In this document: piece by piece, positions 6,615-7,773 of the stretch
Layout: each line of letters begins with the position of its first letter
How positions within the stretch are numbered: the stretch's first letter is position 1
Assembly: GCA_021788955.1 (NCBI GenBank)
Contig: JAJYKC010000096.1
Coordinates: 1 to 7,773, forward strand
DNA: 7,773 bases
Source of the DNA: Acidobacteriota bacterium
GTDB lineage: Bacteria > Acidobacteriota > Terriglobia > Bryobacterales > Bryobacteraceae
Reading direction: 5' to 3'
The notes under the pieces: generated by a model
Seen by the model: only the letters and a program-made list of their open reading frames with translations
What the model was told of the DNA's origin: nothing
Databases searched by the model: none
Translations under genes and position numbers: made by a program

Positions 6615-7773
6615 CGGAGACCTCCCGCGAGGCCGATGGCCATGAGTGCAAGAACAGAGCCGAAGACGACCCAGGTGGCGTAGCCCCGGATGCTGCCGGA
6701 CTGGAGCAGGCGGAGGATGGCGCCGATTCCTCGCGCGCGGGCGCCGATGCCGTTGACGCTGCCGTCAATGACTCCGGCGTCGACGCCCCGCCACAGCAGC
6801 GTGCGCGAGCCTTTGACCAACGGCTGCACGACGGCGCCGTTGTAGATTTCGTCGACGAAGTATTTGTTGTAAATGAGTTTATAAAGGCCGCTCAGAGAAG
6901 AGCCGATCGAAGCGGGAATCTTGGGATTCAGGACGTAGAACCAGTAAGCCAAGCCGATGCCGGCGAAACCGAAGGCGAACGGAGTATAGCGGATGAGGGC
7001 GTCGACTTCGGCTTCTTTCACGGGGAACATGGGATCGAGCCAATGGGGCACGCTAATGACGCCGCCGACTAGCGAGAGTAAGGCGAGGACGGCGAGCGGA
7101 CCCCACATCACGAAGGGGGCTTCGTGGGGGTGATGGTGGCCGCGGTATTCCCCGAAGAAGGCGAGGAACAAGGCGCGGAAGACGTAGAAGGCGGTCATGC
7201 CGGCGGTGATGGTGCCGATCCAGTAGAGCCACGGGGAGCGGCCGTAGGCGGCTTCGAGGATGAGGTCCTTGCTGGCCGCGCCAGAGGTGAACGGCAGGCC
7301 CGCGATGGCGACGCCGGCGCAGAAGAGGGTAGCGGCGGTGATGGGGATTTTCTTGAGGAGGCCGCCCATGTGGCGGAGGTCCTGTTCGCCGCTGAGCGAG
7401 TGGATGACGCTGCCGGCGCCGAGGAAGAGTAGCGCCTTGAAGAAGGCGTGGGTCATGAGGTGGAAGATTCCGGCGGAGAAGGCGCCGACTCCCGCGCCCA
7501 GGAACATATAGCCGAGTTGGGAGACGGTGGAGTAGGCGAAGACCTTCTTGATGTCGTTCTGAAGCAGGCCGATGGTGGCGGCGAAGAAGGCGGTGGCGGC
7601 GCCGATGACGGCCACGGTGTCCATGGCGATGGGGGCGTGGGCGAAGAGCGCGGCGGAGCGGGCGGTCAGCCAGTCGTCAATAGCTACCGCCAACTTTCGG
7701 CCCGCCCGGATTGCGGTCTGTCGGTCGGACGTGCGCAGGGACGTGCGCAAGTAGCCGTTCTTGCCGACTGTGT
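6611..7773 (-). CDS. nuoL: NADH-quinone oxidoreductase subunit L, C-terminal part, joined in frame to foreign-looking sequence
   Basis: NuoL is the distal antiporter-like subunit of complex I and carries the long lateral helix along the membrane arm. From about 7660 down to the TGA at 6611-6613 the frame is clear Nuo[42 protein letters not shown] with its family lysine, and [15 protein letters not shown] with the SKD lysine. Then come [13 protein letters not shown], the lateral-helix region with [11 protein letters not shown] and VIDGSVNG, and a last membrane helix. That is about 350 residues of a protein usually 600-700 long. Upstream of about 7660, where NuoL should continue with membrane helices, the frame encodes a basic, soluble, integrase-like stretch and stays open to the window edge. 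A TTG at 7750-7748 is no credible start. The gene is truncated or chimeric here; the downstream nuoM and nuoN are intact. Confidence 0.88.
   Translation of the reverse strand, partial: TVGKNGYLRTSLRTSDRQTAIRAGRKLAVAIDDWLTARSAALFAHAPIAMDTVAVIGAATAFFAATIGLLQNDIKKVFAYSTVSQLGYMFLGAGVGAFSAGIFHLMTHAFFKALLFLGAGSVIHSLSGEQDLRHMGGLLKKIPITAATLFCAGVAIAGLPFTSGAASKDLILEAAYGRSPWLYWIGTITAGMTAFYVFRALFLAFFGEYRGHHHPHEAPFVMWGPLAVLALLSLVGGVISVPHWLDPMFPVKEAEVDALIRYTPFAFGFAGIGLAYWFYVLNPKIPASIGSSLSGLYKLIYNKYFVDEIYNGAVVQPLVKGSRTLLWRGVDAGVIDGSVNGIGARARGIGAILRLLQSGSIRGYATWVVFGSVLALMAIGLAGGLR
7664..7773 (-). other. Tyrosine recombinase/integrase-like N-terminal fragment fused to nuoL
   Basis: In the nuoL frame this segment reads [20 protein letters not shown] then [15 protein letters not shown]. 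The pattern (glycine-lysine, then [21 protein letters not shown]) is typical of the arm-type DNA-binding N-terminus of phage and genomic-island tyrosine recombinases, which often read like RRSLxTRDRxEAxRRAxxLA. It is hydrophilic and basic where NuoL should be a membrane helix. Its codons (CGA twice, GCA, GTA, GCT, ATT, TTG) are more mixed than the strongly G/C-ending codons of the adjoining nuoL. An 11-bp repeat, GGACGTGCGCA (7727-7737 and 7739-7749), encodes the doubled RTS. Only about 36 residues are visible and no catalytic residues are included, so the family assignment is by pattern only. Confidence 0.5.

Noticed and set aside
5541..6683. Long open frame (380 codons) on the + strand opposite nuoM
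   Set aside because: Same reason: acidic low-complexity product, no domain, fully overlapped by nuoM with all its functional residues.
7727..7749. 11-bp tandem repeat GGACGTGCGCA as a possible recombination attachment site
   Set aside because: It simply encodes a doubled Arg-Thr-Ser in the integrase-like frame and does not lie at the apparent junction; no matching copy is seen elsewhere in the window.

Overview
The window is GC-rich, densely coding bacterial chromosome. Gene content and protein style (a rplU-rpmA-obg cluster, a long-subunit complex I operon, frequent GTG starts) fit Acidobacteriota, perhaps the Solibacter/Bryobacter group. That taxonomic guess is inference from general resemblance, not from a marker gene. 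Nearly everything here is housekeeping. No rRNA, tRNA, CRISPR array, insertion sequence or obvious defence system is visible.

Left half, + strand (1-2481): the 3' end of a MATE-family efflux transporter gene; a 166-nt non-coding leader with a candidate promoter; rplU (L21) and rpmA (L27); a 78-nt spacer that can fold into two competing hairpins; obgE, the ribosome-assembly GTPase; and, overlapping obgE by ATGA, a 75-residue protein that looks like the two ends of a flagellar rod protein joined with the middle removed.

Right half, - strand (2486-7773): read in transcription order, the end of nuoL, then nuoM and nuoN, the three antiporter-like proton-pumping membrane subunits of respiratory complex I, joined by 4-nt and 11-nt overlaps. 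After an 84-nt gap comes a stand-alone SAM-dependent methyltransferase of the plant O-methyltransferase type with its own strong ribosome binding site. The two gene groups converge, with only 4 nt between stop codons at about 2482-2485.

The most notable anomaly is at the right edge. The nuoL reading frame covers only the C-terminal part of NuoL. At about 7658-7672 it passes without a stop into a stretch that does not look like NuoL but does look like the N-terminal arm region of a phage-type tyrosine recombinase. This is either a real rearrangement or integration scar or an assembly chimera; the window alone cannot decide. Other points worth a look are the attenuator-like leader of obgE, the miniature rod-like protein, and the SKxD variant of the Obg G4 motif. 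I did not find a convincing new multi-gene system.
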